A DNA stretch of 64,000 nt, taken from Archilochus colubris. Taxonomy: Eukaryota; Chordata; Aves; Apodiformes; Trochilidae. Position numbers and translations under genes: made by a program. Below are positions 11,834-24,800 of this stretch, in pieces. Position 1 is the stretch's first letter, and each line of letters begins with the position of its first letter. The DNA is taken from positions 71,271,709 through 71,335,708 of the forward strand of contig CM041084.1 of the NCBI GenBank assembly GCA_023079485.1, read 5' to 3'. The notes below the pieces were generated by a model. It saw nothing but the letters and a program-made list of their open reading frames with translations, ran no database searches and had not been told where the DNA came from.

Positions 11834-13219
11834 CTCATTGTTTGAAAAGAAGGAGGAAAAAGCAAAGCGGAAAAACATAAAAGCATTTTACTTGCAATTA
11901 ACTTCTGCCAAAGTAAATCAAGAGCAACATCACAGCAGCAAATGGAATTATAATGATGTTGAATGAGGAAATGCAAAGGAAGAATAAGTCTCAAGTTGTG
12001 TTAGTAGTCTGGATTTGTTTGTGACTGTAGAAAGAATGCAAATTTTTTATTTTTCTGCTTTTTCTCTAATGGATCAAAGAACAGGTACTTATAAACACAT
12101 GAGGAACCTTAAATGGAATGGGATTTTATTTTATTTTGCTTTAATTTGTTATTTTATTAGTAAATTAGAATGCAAAATTCATATGTTTTGATGTAGTATA
12201 TTTCCTCATTGCCATAACTGTTATTTTGTTTGTTTGTTTTAATCTATTTTTTATTCTTTGTGCTATATAATCCTTAGGCATATTACGAAAGATTAATGTG
12301 GACCTCATCAATCAGGTGGAAGGTGCAAAAGAATAAAATATTATATTTGTGTATAGGCAAATACCTCTAGATTATGAAGAATTTTATTGCAAACAGAAAA
12401 ATTATTCATTTTTTTAGGCTGGGAAATTAAAGCAAGATAGAATACAGTCATGTTACAGTAATGAGAGCATCTGGCTTACTAAGTTTTAATATTTTGCCTA
12501 CTGAATAACACTGATGAGTAAATGAGGGCTGATTATTGTTTTAGCATTACCACGCATGAATTCCATTAAGAAACATTTAACACCGAACAAAACCAAATCC
12601 CTCAGGTCTCTCTAGCAAGGACCTAGAACAGAGTTTGAACTCTTGACAGTGGCACAGTTAGAAAATCATTTATGTCAATGTATCTATAGGCTGTTGGGTG
12701 TATCATGACATTTTTTCTGTTTCCTCACTGACTGAATGATCATCTTAGTATTTCAAGCGTAAATCTTGTCACCCATGTTTGCCAATGTACTGCCAGTGCA
12801 CATCAAGCTTGAATATAAAATTAGATACTAACAAAGCAAAACTGATTTTACATAAAATATGGGCAAATATTTGCAGAAATGATTTTGCATTATTTTTCTC
12901 CTTTGTTCAGCATTCTCTGTTCCCAGAGGTATTATGAGATCTTCATACACTGAGAGTGTCCCAGAGATGCTCAGCAATTTGCATGATCAACCTCATACCT
13001 CTTTGATTCAATGGCTTCAAAATAAATTAAAATATTTCTGGTCTTTACTGGCACTGATAGAGATTCATCCATGAATAGGCAGCATCTGCTTGAGAGACTA
13101 ATTGTGAGGGCTTCTTTTGCTAAGTTTTGTTTCTTTCAGGTGGACAGGTTCATCAGTGCATTATTTTGATGGTTAGTATAACTATTGATGGTTAGGAAAA
13201 AACACAAAAGGAAAACCAA
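11834..13219. other. AT-rich non-coding stretch, nothing recognised
   Basis: There is no recognisable gene or transposon. A short TTTG run lies near 12226-12240. Confidence 0.6.
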
Positions 13220-13521
13220 AAGGAAGGAAGGAAGGAAGGAAGGAAGGAAGGAAGGAAGGAAGGAAGGAAGGAAGGAAGGAAGGAAGGAAGGAAGGAAGGA
13301 AGGAAGGAAGGAAGGAAGGAAGGAAGGAAGGACGGAAGGAAGGAAGGAAGGAAGGAAGGAAGGAAGGAAGCAAGGAAGGAAGGAAGGAAGGAAGGAAGGA
13401 AGGAAGGAAGGAAGGAAGGAAGGAAGGAAGGAAGGAAGGAAGGAAGGAAGGAAGGAAGGAAGGAAGGAAGGAAGGAAGGAAGGAAGGAAGGAAGGAAGGA
13501 AGGAAGGAAGGAAGGAAGGAA
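13220..13521. repeat. (AAGG)n microsatellite, about 75 units
   Basis: This is a 302-bp tetranucleotide array on the + strand, in phase throughout. I see only two substitutions, C at 13333 and C at 13371. The flanks are AACCAAA on the left and CTTTGTATAATT on the right. The long open frames on both strands here (EGRK and LPSF repeats) are artefacts of the 4-bp period. The pure purine strand can form triplex DNA, and GGAA is the core of ETS transcription-factor sites. Any regulatory role is inference. Confidence 0.99.
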
Positions 13522-16189
13522 CTTTGTATAATTAATAATCAATTTTATTAGTATTTACACAAATACCTAATTAGCAAATAAATTCTAAGAATATGAAATT
13601 GCTTATTAATTAATTAATTAACTAAGAATTTCTAGTTCCCTAATATCAGGTCTACAAGTACTATAAGCACTGTATTCCCATTGCAGAAAGGGATTCTTTG
13701 TCTTACTGTTACTTTTTTCTTCAGTATAAATTCTCAGCTCCAGGTTCAGAGACCAGAAGTATCACAATAATATTTTTATTCACAACCCTTGCAATAAGAT
13801 TTTCAAAGCACCTTCTCCAAATCCATTTAACAGAGGTCCTAATTTTGACCTACTCAAGAATTAGTCCCACTATTAAAATTACTTAAATATTTACATATGT
13901 ATTAAAGCACTCTTGAGGTTAATAACCTGCAGATCTGTCCTACCTATCATTACTATCACTGCTATTATTTTAATGAGTTTGCAGAGTCTATTTTTTAATT
14001 CCAGAGGAAGATTTTGTGGTATTTTATTTACAATATGGGTGCCATCATAAACTTCTCTATAGGAATGCATCTTGTACCTCTTTAAGGATAATATTCCAAG
14101 TACTGTGATACATTTAATCTTTGCTAGAATATTATATGAGGTATAAAAAGCAGATGATCTGCATAAAAAAATGTCTCCCAGAGGGAAATAGAAATAGCAC
14201 AGCTTGAAATGCCTTGTGCTTAGTAATGTCCTTAACCACCAGCAAGGCAAGTGTCCTGTAGAAAAGACAAATGCCTGGCTTTACAGTATATCTAATGTTG
14301 TAGCATAGGGGGATAACTATGGGGGTAGCTATGAAAACACAGGTGGGAATTGGTTCTTCTCTCACACCACTTTTACTGGCACAGGACTTTAGGTTAATAA
14401 TTCTGAATAGGATCTGGATGAATAAGAGTAATTCCTTACATTTTTCTTTAAACCATTAATTTGAGAATAGAGAAAGACCATGCTTTATTGCAAAGGAAAT
14501 CAGTAAAAATTTTGCCTACAAAACTGGGAACCAGAATTTCACCCTCTAGTTTCTAAAACTGAGGTCAATAGGGAGCTCTACCAGGAGCATTATAGAGCTT
14601 CCCCTGAGGCCTGACCCCTTAAAATTTGACCTTCTTTTTTCCTTCTTTACCCTATCATTAATTTATTCTGAAGGTATCACTCTTGAACAGCAAAACCAGA
14701 TGCCTTGTTATTCACACTAAAGGGCAGTAATGAAAAATATTAAGTTTTTATTGACATCTGTTGACCCTACTCTAGTAAATGATGTGCCATTAGAGCTTTA
14801 ACTTGACTTGCTTAGAAACTATAGACCCTTTACTGATGTCAAGTTAGATGAGTACCAACAACTTTAAAACTTTATTTGCTTATATCAGTGAAAACTAGAA
14901 ACTTCAGAAAGCAGAATGGTTTGCATAGATGTAAATAAGCACGAAAGTTTCAGATGGAAACAAGCTACGAGCTTTCTCACGTGGCACCATCCTATTTTAT
15001 ACTTTAGGACATTAAAAACTTGTGCTTATTGTGGAGTAGTGACCTGAATCCTTCATCATCATATCCTTCATCAAAAATTTTCTACTTTAAATTTTGATTT
15101 AGAGAGTACATTTTATACCACTAAAAAAAAGTATCTAGGATGTATCTTGGGAATCCACTGGGGGTAAATACTGGTAGATAAAGTTAAAACATCAGTTTTT
15201 AAGACTTGCTATGTATATGTGCATGTGTGTTTGTGTGAGAAAGAGAATGTGTGTGTTTTGCTCAACTACATTCACCCAGAAGTATAGGACTTGGTTTGTT
15301 ACTGCATTTTATTTTGCATAGTATTTTGTTATGGCAGGCTAAATAAGAAATTAATTCTACCAAATGCAACTAATTTTAAAAAGTAGTGTTTTACATACTT
15401 TGCTAGTATGCATGTTTTTATAAGCTACAGAGAAATTGTGACTCTAGTCCACTAAATGCATTCCATTAGCTTCACTATCATAAACCATACCAGAAAGAAA
15501 TGAAGTGTTATAAATACGTTTGATGAAGGAGATAACAAACACAAATTCTCACTATTCTTACAAGAAAAGCAGGACAAAAACTACTGCTAAAAAAATGCCT
15601 ACAAACCAACTCAATAATATCACTTATTGTCAAAGCAGAAATACAGACTTAGGAATTCTTACTTCCAGAGAAATTGAAATACATGTGACCCAATAGAAAG
15701 CTGATGAAATTCTCTTACCATAAAAGATACTCTATAATGACTCTCACTCAGTCTCCTAAGCAGGATCCTCAGCTTTCCCAGTTTCAAGTCTAAATGTCCC
15801 CAGCAATTACGGAAAATTAGGGTCAATTTTATAATGCTAATGTTCAAATGATAGATTACTAGGAGGATGATCAAGAAGGAACACAACAGCCTGTTTGTTT
15901 TCATTGTTTCATCTCTTTATTGTGCAATTCCAACTGTGTACGGGAAGATTTCAGCATAAAAAAAGAAATCACAGCATCGTACATGGCCTTTACTAGTTGG
16001 TAAGATGAAGAAACCTAATAGGGGGAAATCCTCATTATGTACCTAAATAAATCTGCAAAACTTAATGAGTTTCAGTCTCTAGATAGATTGGGAAAATCTA
16101 TGGTTCCCATGAAGGAGGATAGAAGATAGCATTAGCCCTAAAAGTTCCTTTTTATATCTCTTACTTGGTTCAATAGTTAAAGAGTTGGA
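13522..16189. other. AT-rich non-coding stretch, nothing recognised
   Basis: There is a (TTAA)n run near 13602-13622 and loose TG repeats near 15217-15258. No coding or RNA feature can be supported. Confidence 0.6.
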
Positions 16190-16315
16190 CCTACTAACTG
16201 ACATGTTTGCATTTTGTCTCATGACTAAGTAATTTCATAAATTTATCTCTTTGGCTTTTAGTTAAAATGGGTAGCATTATGTGATTAAGACATTTAGGGG
16301 TATAAAGAACATTAC
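16190..16315 (+). repeat. possible old MIR/CORE-type SINE fragment
   Basis: The order of motifs CATGACTAAGTAATTTC, TTTATCTCTTTGGC, TTTTAGTTAAAATGGG and TAGCATTATG resembles the conserved part of MIR/CORE SINEs (TGACCTTGGGCAAGT, CTCAGTTTCC, TGTAAAATGGG). The match is weak and was judged by eye. Chance similarity is a real alternative. Confidence 0.25.
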
Positions 16316-16537
16316 TGTGATATGTAGCAATTTAAACTTTTTTCCATTACATTATGACTATAGAATGAATAATTAGTAAATCCAAAGTTTATTTAACATG
16401 TCTATACTCTGTGACATTTGCTATACTTAGATTTTATTTTATTGCCCTTTAAAAGCAACATTACCAGTTTAGGTAATGTGGAATGGGTTTGTATAAATAA
16501 AAGTCAGATATTAAGACATCTCAAAGTCAAAACTTTG

Positions 16538-16650
16538 CAGAAAGAAAGAAAGAAAGAAAGAAGGAAAGAAAGAAGGAAAGAAAGAGCGAGCAAGAGAAAG
16601 AAAAAAAGAACAAGAGAAAGAGAGAAAGAGAGAAAGAAAGAAGACAAAGA
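16538..16650. repeat. AAAG/AGAG purine tract
   Basis: About 113 bp are almost all purine on the + strand. It begins as near-perfect (GAAA)n and decays into AAGG, AGAG and GAGC variants. It is much less pure than the array at 13220-13521, so it is probably older. The frames read from it on both strands are artefacts. Confidence 0.9.
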
Positions 16651-19600
16651 TAAAACAGACTGAAAAAAAAACCCAAAACATAACAAAATGAAAGGTGGTT
16701 TGATGGAAGAAAGAAGGCTGGCAAAAAAAAGCTAATTTTGGAAAGGAAAATACTTTGTTTAAGCTTAGTGTAAATCTCAGTGTCCAACTGAATAACATCA
16801 CATATATTAAGCATACAAAGGAAATGTGGTGAATGTGAAGTTCATTCACAATATAAACTTTGAGCAGTGTTTTTCTTTGTTAATGTAATGGGTGAATGGA
16901 GAAGACGTCTCCACTTCTATGAGTTTTATCCTCTTTGAATACAGCTGAACTTCAGCTGTAGAGGTCACAAAAGTCCTGCCACTGCCACACATCAAGGAGG
17001 TGGACACTGATGGCTTTGAGGGGACCTAGGACAAAGAAAATCAATAGCTATTTAATTTCTCACGTAGGTTACAAGGCTCAATTTTCCTCTAAAATTTAAA
17101 TTAAATAATTTGAAATTAGGTAATTTAGGTATTAAATATTAAGAGTGCAAATTTTCAGAAGTCCTTACAAGTTTTAACTTTAAAAGGGAATGAGTGTCAA
17201 TCTCTTAAAGAGCTCCTCTTTAAAAGCCCTCCTGGAGGCAAGAAATATGTCCAGGAAAATGTTCAGCTCCTTTGTCACAAATCTAAACATATCATTAATT
17301 TCATGCCCATCACATGCAATACTTTTCACTGCTTTATACAAAAAAATGCTGGAGAAAAAAGAAAATTATTACAGGGCTTTTTGGAGAAAAATTCTCCAAA
17401 AAAGTGTGAATAGAAAACTGTTTAATTATGAATAAGCTCAGAATGTTTTAAATATTTCATAAAGTGTGATAAAGTGCTTCCTAAGTTTTAATAATAGTTA
17501 GGAATATATCTGACAGCAACTTGACAAAACAGCTGTCTTCTTCTGAGTCCCATTTATTATAACTGGCTTATCATTCAATCTCCTTCATGGCCTTCTCAAC
17601 AGCTTTCACCTTCCTAGAATGATGCATCCAGCCCTCAAATTACTATGAAGATTCATGTTCAGGTTTGGGCTGTGCACTATTGCAAAGTAAAAAGTTCCAA
17701 AGATATGAAAAATACCATACAGAATCTTTAGCTGTGGAAGAGACCTTAGCACAATATGGACTGTCACGAAAAATGACCACAATAGATTCTGAATTTGAGT
17801 CCAGACAGATTTGTCAGGTCTTGTGTTTAGTTGGGAATGAAACCCTCAAACAGAGGCAATGTTCTCCCTTTGTTCCTTCTAGTACCAATGCATTTCCAGA
17901 TTTCTAGGCACTGTATCTTTACGTACATCTCCTTTGCATTGTAGATAAAGGATCAAAACTTGATTCCAATAGTAGCACAAGGATACAGGCAGGAAAAGAT
18001 GTAGGTTACAATAACTAAAGGATTTGATTGTCTCACTTGCCTTTCAGATGGTCTGGAGTAGGAAGAGAAATCACCTTTAAAGAGTCTCTTATGAGAGTTT
18101 TAATCCATTTGCAATTAATATGAGAGAAAAAGAAAAGAAAAAAAAAAGCAGGAAAAAAAGATATTTCTCAGGGACCACAATGATTACGCTCTATAACAGT
18201 GCTAAGGTGCAGAGCAGGAAATGGAATGACCAGAAGTATCTGTTCTGTGAGACAGACACTATTATGTGTTTCCACCTTCCCCTGTACAATGCATATTAAT
18301 TCCAGGATTGTGCACTTGTCTGGAGTATGTAGCTACAGAGCTTTTACAGTATGCAGAACTGGCAGCCCCAATGCATTCATTGACTCAATTTGCAGAAATA
18401 TCTTGGGTTTTTGCCCCAACCTACATAGACATTTAATTGAAATGCATGTACTTCTTATTTGAAAAGGTAATTGCCTAAGACTTGAAAGAATGACCCAAAT
18501 CCTACTGTAATCAATGGGAGTATTTTATTTTACTTCAATAGACTTCAGATCAGTGTCTCACATTTTTTGAAGGGAAAAAAAAAAAAAAAAAAAGGGAAAG
18601 CAGGGCTCTTTCCTGTTTTCCTGTTAAGCCCCAAAGGTCAGTTGTGTTAAAAATGGGATTAAGACAACTTCCTTGAGTTTAGGAACATACTTGCGTGTTT
18701 TCCATTCTATCATCTCACTTCAAGGTTACCATGAGATTTTTAGTGTACAAGGATACAAAATGCCAGTTGCCTGTGGTATAAAAAAGTGTCTTGTGATTTT
18801 TTTTTAACATTTTTTTATCAAATGAGCTTCCCAGAAGTTAGGTTAGTGGAACTGCACATCTAAGTGAGCATTATAAATCATACTGAGAGCCAAACCTGAG
18901 TATGTGATAGGAACTATTTTCACTGCAGAAATTGGAATCTAAGAGTGAAGTAACCTTTGTAACACAACCTGCTTTTTTTTTTTTTAGTGTATAAATTTAC
19001 TGAACTCTCAATTCATATAGAGATTGCAAATTAATAGATTTTAGTGGAGCTATGCAGCTTATAGTAAATAAAGATCTCCCTTAGTAGTGTATCCAGTAAA
19101 AGCAGTATGATTTTCAAGTACTGCATGCTCCAATAAACAATTCCAAGATTTTAAAAATAGATAATATATAATAAATAATGTTTAAAATTTATTTTAGAAA
19201 TAATTCACATAGAATACTATTTTCATAGAAAATTTTTATTTTGCCTCTTGCCTGTATTTCTATGGACATGATCACTGATTTCTGAAGGGTGTTCAACCTA
19301 CATCTTAAGGATGTATCTTAGGTGATCTGCTGCCAGGATTATGCTTGACTCTCTTCAGAGGAGAAGATGTTCTGTAAGTATGTTTTTTTAAGCCCTTTTT
19401 GTTGTTGCTGTTGTCAGGAGAGCTAATAAAATTGCCAAGTAGGCAGAACTCTGCCTCTTTGAGCTATTGCTGAGCATGGACATCCTTTGTTCTTGTCTCA
19501 TTTTTGTCAGACCTTGAAAACTTGCTTGAAGAAACCATATCTGATGGGAATAGCAGGTGAAGATGCCTTGTCCTCTGGACAATGTGGGTGCATTGTCAGG

Positions 19601-20979
19601 GCTGCTGTTAAAGCTCTGCTGTGGTGTATGGAAGTTATGCAACAGCTCCAATCACACTGTTCACAGGAGCTGGTATCATTACTGGATCAGACATGATAAG
19701 ATACAAAACAAAGTAAAGGCAGGGGTTTGCTAGTAGGGACAATTTCTGGTGGGTCCTGCAGAACCACTGATATCAGCAATATTTTCTGAACCTGAAGTGC
19801 CTCTGCTCCCTGGTTCTTTGACCCACTTGACAACTTTTCTTTTTCATTTTCAAACATGTACAGACCAGTGAAACAGAATGTCAGAATGCTTTGTCAAAAT
19901 AGGAGACTCCAGAGGGAGCTGCTGAGGTCAATATACCTCCCATAATTTTTTTACACAAAGTGTTGTTCTTGTGCAAGATGAAGCCTCTTTAGTTTCTGTG
20001 CATGGGGTGACCACTGGTGATCCTCTGGCTGAAAAGTTTTGGGTGGAAGGATAATTCTCAGAATCCATAGGAGGATTTCCCAGTGGCTGTACCACAAGCC
20101 ATACTTCTAAAACAAGTAACAGCAACAGAATATGTATAATAATAATATGTATAATAATATGTATAATAATAATATGAAGAAAATGTATCTTGTGAGGGAA
20201 TTGGCTGAATATATAGGCAATGAAGACACAGTAGACATCCATAGGGTGCTGCAGCTTTGTGCTGTTAGGTTTTTAGCCACATTCATGTGGAATCAGTTCT
20301 ATGCTACTATTGCTATACTTCAAGACTTCATAGTTTGCAGTTTCTTGTCCTTTATAATTTTAACTACATTTTACTTAGGGGCTGGCAAGAAAGGAGCAAG
20401 TTTTTTTGCTATGTTAAGGATCAATATTAGGATCAATAAAATTATTTTAAAAAAACACTCACTTGTTTTGTTTATAGGAAAATAATTTATTGTTGACTCT
20501 GTTTGTTACCTCACCATGCTTACAGTCACATGAAACAGAGAAATTAGTGGGTAGGATCTCTTGCTGTTTAATGTCTTTTTAACTAACAGTGCAGTGCTGC
20601 TTCATTCACTTTTCAAAACAACTGTCACCTTTTTTAATTTGTTTTTTTCCTCACACCAAATTTCCTTTGTAGCTAGATGATTTGACAAGAAGTCTGTACT
20701 CCTGGGAGTTTTACCGCTGAGTTTAGGGAGAGCATGACTAGGATCTCTACAGATCTTTCTGTTGACTTTAGATGATGATTCCTGGTTTCAGGTTATACTT
20801 AGCTGTCAGTCTTGAGTTAAAAAGAAATAACATGACTCCCTCAGGTGACAAAGCACAGAATCATGCTTTTCTTGCTTCTTCAATATAACCATTGACATAT
20901 TTTTGGAAGTATTCTCAAAGGCAGCCCTTCCACAACCACTGAATTTTCTGTATACCACTTGCCATGTATAAAAACTTAA
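16651..20979. other. AT-rich non-coding stretch with homopolymers
   Basis: No gene or well-supported transposon was seen. It holds a run of 19 A (18575-18593), 13 T (18973-18985) and the AT-rich tandem repeat listed separately. Confidence 0.6.
20131..20175. repeat. ATATGTATAATA tandem repeat
   Basis: Units of ATATGTATAATA, some with an extra ATA, repeat about three times over 45 bp. It is a simple AT-rich array. Confidence 0.8.
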
Positions 20980-21857
20980 TGTAGTTCAGTCTAGCTGCCA
21001 TCCAGCCACAAGTGGTGTTCCCCAGGGCTAAGTGATGTGGCCAGTTCTCTTTAATGTCTTTAGGGCCAATTTATGAGGTTTAACAAGGCCAAGTGTCAGG
21101 TCCTTTACTTTGGTCACAACAACTTCATGCAATGTTACAGGCTAGGGGGTGAGTGCCTGGAAAGCTGCCCACAGGAGAAGGACCTGGGTGTACTTGTCAA
21201 CAGCCTGCTGAACATGAGCCAGTAGTGTGCCCAGCTGGCAAAGTAAGCCAAAAGCATCCTGGATTGTGTCAGAAATAGGTGTGGCCAGCAGGACTAAGAC
21301 TTAGGAGATTTCCTGTACTTGTTACTGGTGAGGCTGCACTTTGAATACTGTGTTTAGCTTTGGGCTCCTCATTACAGGAAGAACATAGAGGTGCTGGTGC
21401 ATATCCAAAGAAGGACAACAAAGCTGGTGAAGAATCTGAAGAACAGATCTTACAAGGAGCACCTGAAGGCACTGGAGTTGTTTAGTCTGGAGAAAAGGAG
21501 GCTGAGAGGAGATATTAATGATGTCTGCAACTACATGAAAGGGAGTTGTAGTGAGGTGAATGTTGATCTCTTCTCCCAAGTAACGTATGAAAAGATGGGA
21601 GGAGATGGCATCAAGTTATTCCAGGGGAGAATATATTGGATATTAGGAAAAAATTATTTACTGAAAAGGATGTCAGGGACTGGCACGGGCTGACCAGGGA
21701 AGTCATTGAGCTATCATTCCTGAAGGTATTTAAAAGACATGAAGATATGGAGCTTAGGAACATGGTTTAGTGGTGGATTTGGCAGTGCTGGGTAAATGGC
21801 TGGGCTCAATGAACTTTAAGTTCTTTTCTAACCAAAACAATTTTATGATTCTGTGAT
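20980..21857 (+). mobile_element. CR1 LINE, 5'-truncated, RT active-site block deleted
   Basis: This is a forward CR1 of about 0.88 kb, with an approximate left edge. It begins in ORF2 around GGTGTTCCCCAGGG (21014-21027, the SGVPQG region). It then jumps at about 21060 from TTTAATGTCTTTA to TTTATGAGGTTTAACAAGGCC, so the FADD segment is missing (about 140 nt compared with 6673-7932). It continues through AAAGCTGCCCACAGG, the LVRLHFEYCV region and the 3' end, with GGGCTCAATGAAC and TTTTATGATTCTGTGATC at 21841-21858. Several stops break ORF2. It appears to belong to the same subfamily as the copy at 10200-11833. Confidence 0.92.
21391..21693 (+). pseudogene. CR1 ORF2 C-terminal remnant
   Basis: This open piece of about 100 codons in the decayed CR1 reads VHIQRRTTKLVKNL early and [18 protein letters not shown] later. 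It then has FSQVTYEKMGGDGIKLFQGR. These correspond to the distal ORF2 region of the intact copy at 6762-7931. It lacks the RT motifs and is presumed dead. Confidence 0.85.
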
Positions 21858-24800
21858 CTTAAATTTGAAAGTTCTGTCAAATTTTGCAGGAACTTTACTT
21901 TGCATGGCTGGGCAAACTATAAAGAAAACCAACTGAATCCTTTCTTTGTACATGGTGTTTTAGTTGCACATCACTTTCCACTGTATAATTCTATGAATCT
22001 GTAATACTTTTTGTCTTTTTTCTTGGAAAGTAAGGGTGTGTTTTGCAGTTATCACAAGGGCATCAAAAATGGTCTATTCCAGCTGATATTATATGACTTG
22101 AGATCATCAATAAACTTGATGTATAATTCAGATGAGGAATTTTAGCATTTCATAACAAAATGTTCTTGCAGTTCTAGTTGAAAAATAAATCAAAATTGTT
22201 TCTTACACATTCAGCTCCTCCTGTGAAAGTGTATGGAGGACAACATATACATACAAATATTTCTAATAAATCCAAACTTCCATGGAGAAACAGTTTTGAC
22301 AATTTAAGTTCAGTTAAAAGTACTGAAGGTAATTAAACATCAGAGAGTTCTCAGATTAACTTTAAAAAGTTCAGATAACTTCCTAAGATTAGGGGCATTA
22401 TAGGCAGTCATCTTTTGAGGATTTTCCTGGTTCCTTGTCTCAGGATAAAGGATACTTGAGCACAATCAACAGGGATAGTCAATCTCATTTTAATTGTTTT
22501 ATAGAGCAAAAAATGGAAGATAGTTATACTCTGCTCTCTAAAATAGTACTAGTTTTCATATTTCTGCAGAGATTATGTCTTCTTTCATTTGTAATCTACA
22601 ACCTGACAGCCCAGGTTAATTTGATTTGTTAGCTGAATCATATTTCAGGTGATCCTTGATAACTCTGGAAATCTGGAGCATGATAGAATTAAAAACAAAA
22701 TAACAAACTTGAAAAATCTGTTCTTGACTGCAACAGTTCAGTTCAATTTGAGGTATCTGGAAAGAAAATCAAAACCTTCCTGGGAAGAATTAGACAGCAA
22801 TAATGATCATAACAGTAAAGCATAACGCATAATAAGATATGTCTTGGTCTTGTGTCATTGAGCATTATCTTCACTTCAAAGATAATGTGTAAGTAACAGC
22901 GTCCTTTTCCACATATCACTAACCTTTAAAAAGTATGCCTGCCACTTTAGGTTTTCCCTGAACATCTGGCTCCTGAAATCTCTGGTAATAAAGTCAATGA
23001 AATCCAAGCCATGGCAAGTTTCCATCTAAAATCTAGTGGGACCAAAACTTAAAAGTTGCTTCATAAATGCTTCCTCTGTTCATATCTGTTTCTTTTAATA
23101 ATAGCACTGCAGGGCTCAACATTAACCTCTCATTGTTTTTCATTAGTATCCATCAGCTAAAGGACATTCTCACTAGATTGTAGCTGGTGTTTGATGTATT
23201 GCCCAGATGCCTTTTTTCTGGGGAGGGAAAATTTTATTCAATTTTAAAAATCACAAAGAACTCCTTAAAGTGAACTTCGCATTATTTTTCTGGTTTTATT
23301 TAGATGATCCCAGATGTTGTGGATGACTTCCTATTTTTATGGATAATTTGAACATCCAGATTTCTGTGTAAAACTTCAAACCCATGCCTTCTGCCTTCTA
23401 CCTTCTATTTAACATCAGTATCTGGCCCAATCCCTTTAAATTAGTTAGATGAGTTAGGACAATCTGTTCAGCCTCCTTCAGGCAAAATGTCCAGGTGGAT
23501 GCATAATGTTAGACAAAAGTCACTGGCGTATGAATACTTCCTTTCATTTGTGAGTCTCTGAGCACCTTAAAAATTAGAAATAAATGCAAACATCACTGCC
23601 ATAAATCTTACCAATGCAGAAAATGAAATCTGAAATCAAATGCCATACTCACTGTCATGCTACAAGAGGAACAGAATCAGGAGCTGGTCTTAAGTAATTT
23701 CTTGAATCTGAAGTAGAAAACATCATGGCAAGTTCTAAACAAAAAAAGCTGTGAGGTCTTCACATAGCTTATTGTCATTGGCTTAAATTATATGCTAGGA
23801 GAGATAAATTCAAATAGTCTTAATTTAATCTAGAGACTATTGTAAAAGAATTTTGAGTTACCATGGCCTCTCATCATAGTCGTTTGTGCATCTGTATTCT
23901 ACTGTCACTTTTTATATTTGCCCACCCACTTGCCCAGCTGTTTGTGACACCTATTACAGAGTATCCAATGTAAATCACAATCTCACAAATCATTCCTTGG
24001 AAGTTCCCATCATATTCTACTGTTTGACACTCAGCACAATCCATTACTGCAAGGATGGTCCTGTTAGTCTATATTGAAGCAAAATAGGAGCCTCAGTAGC
24101 AGAGAGCAAGCTAATGAAAGAATAAGAAACACAAGAAACTGAGGTGAACTCCAATAGGTACCTTCAGCCAGTAATCATAGCTGACCAGCAAAAATAAGCT
24201 CTGAGAAAAAGATGTAAGTTAATGGTTTATCCACTCTTGTGTTTTTATGTTAGAGTAGATCAAAGTTATACATGGTGTTATATGCTGCATAAAAGTTCAA
24301 CAGCAACCTGTTTCAAATGGTGCTGACTTCAGAGAAGTTATCTTGGCTGTGACAACTGATACACAGATCAAGTAAAACTTGAGGTTTTCCTGAGTATCCA
24401 AACTTTCCACATTGTTTTCAGATTCACAGTTCTTTGTAATAAAGCTCAACCTAGAAGATACTTTAAAATGGATTCATATTTTTGGAAAAAATTTGCTACC
24501 ACAGTAGTTCAGAATGGTGTTTCACAAAAGTCACTGTACAATTTTTATATACAGGAATAATTGAAAAACTAAGTTGTTTTAGAAAAGCAGACAGCTGGAA
24601 AGAGGTTTGTCATTGTAGTAGCCCTGAAAAAAATTGCAGAAATGTATTTGCTTTAATGCAAACTGTAGTCTTTTGTCTACTGCACTTTCCATGTAAAGCA
24701 ATCCAAGGGACTAAAAAAAAAAACAACCTGCAACAATCCAATAAAGGAACAGAACAATGCCAAGTGTTAAAGGTGTTATTATGAGTTAATCTGCAGTTCC

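Noticed and set aside
13185..13542. Long open frames on both strands encoding EGRK-type and LPSF-type repeats
   Set aside because: They are by-products of a 4-bp repeat, which lacks stop codons in several frames.
16418..16849. Lysine/arginine-rich and serine/phenylalanine-rich frames
   Set aside because: They come from the AAAG/AGAG purine tract and have no domain or start context.
18483..18560. Segment with AATCAATGGGAGT and CTTCAATAGACTTCAG resembling an ancient amniote repeat
   Set aside because: It is only suggestive. The family could not be named and its edges are unclear.
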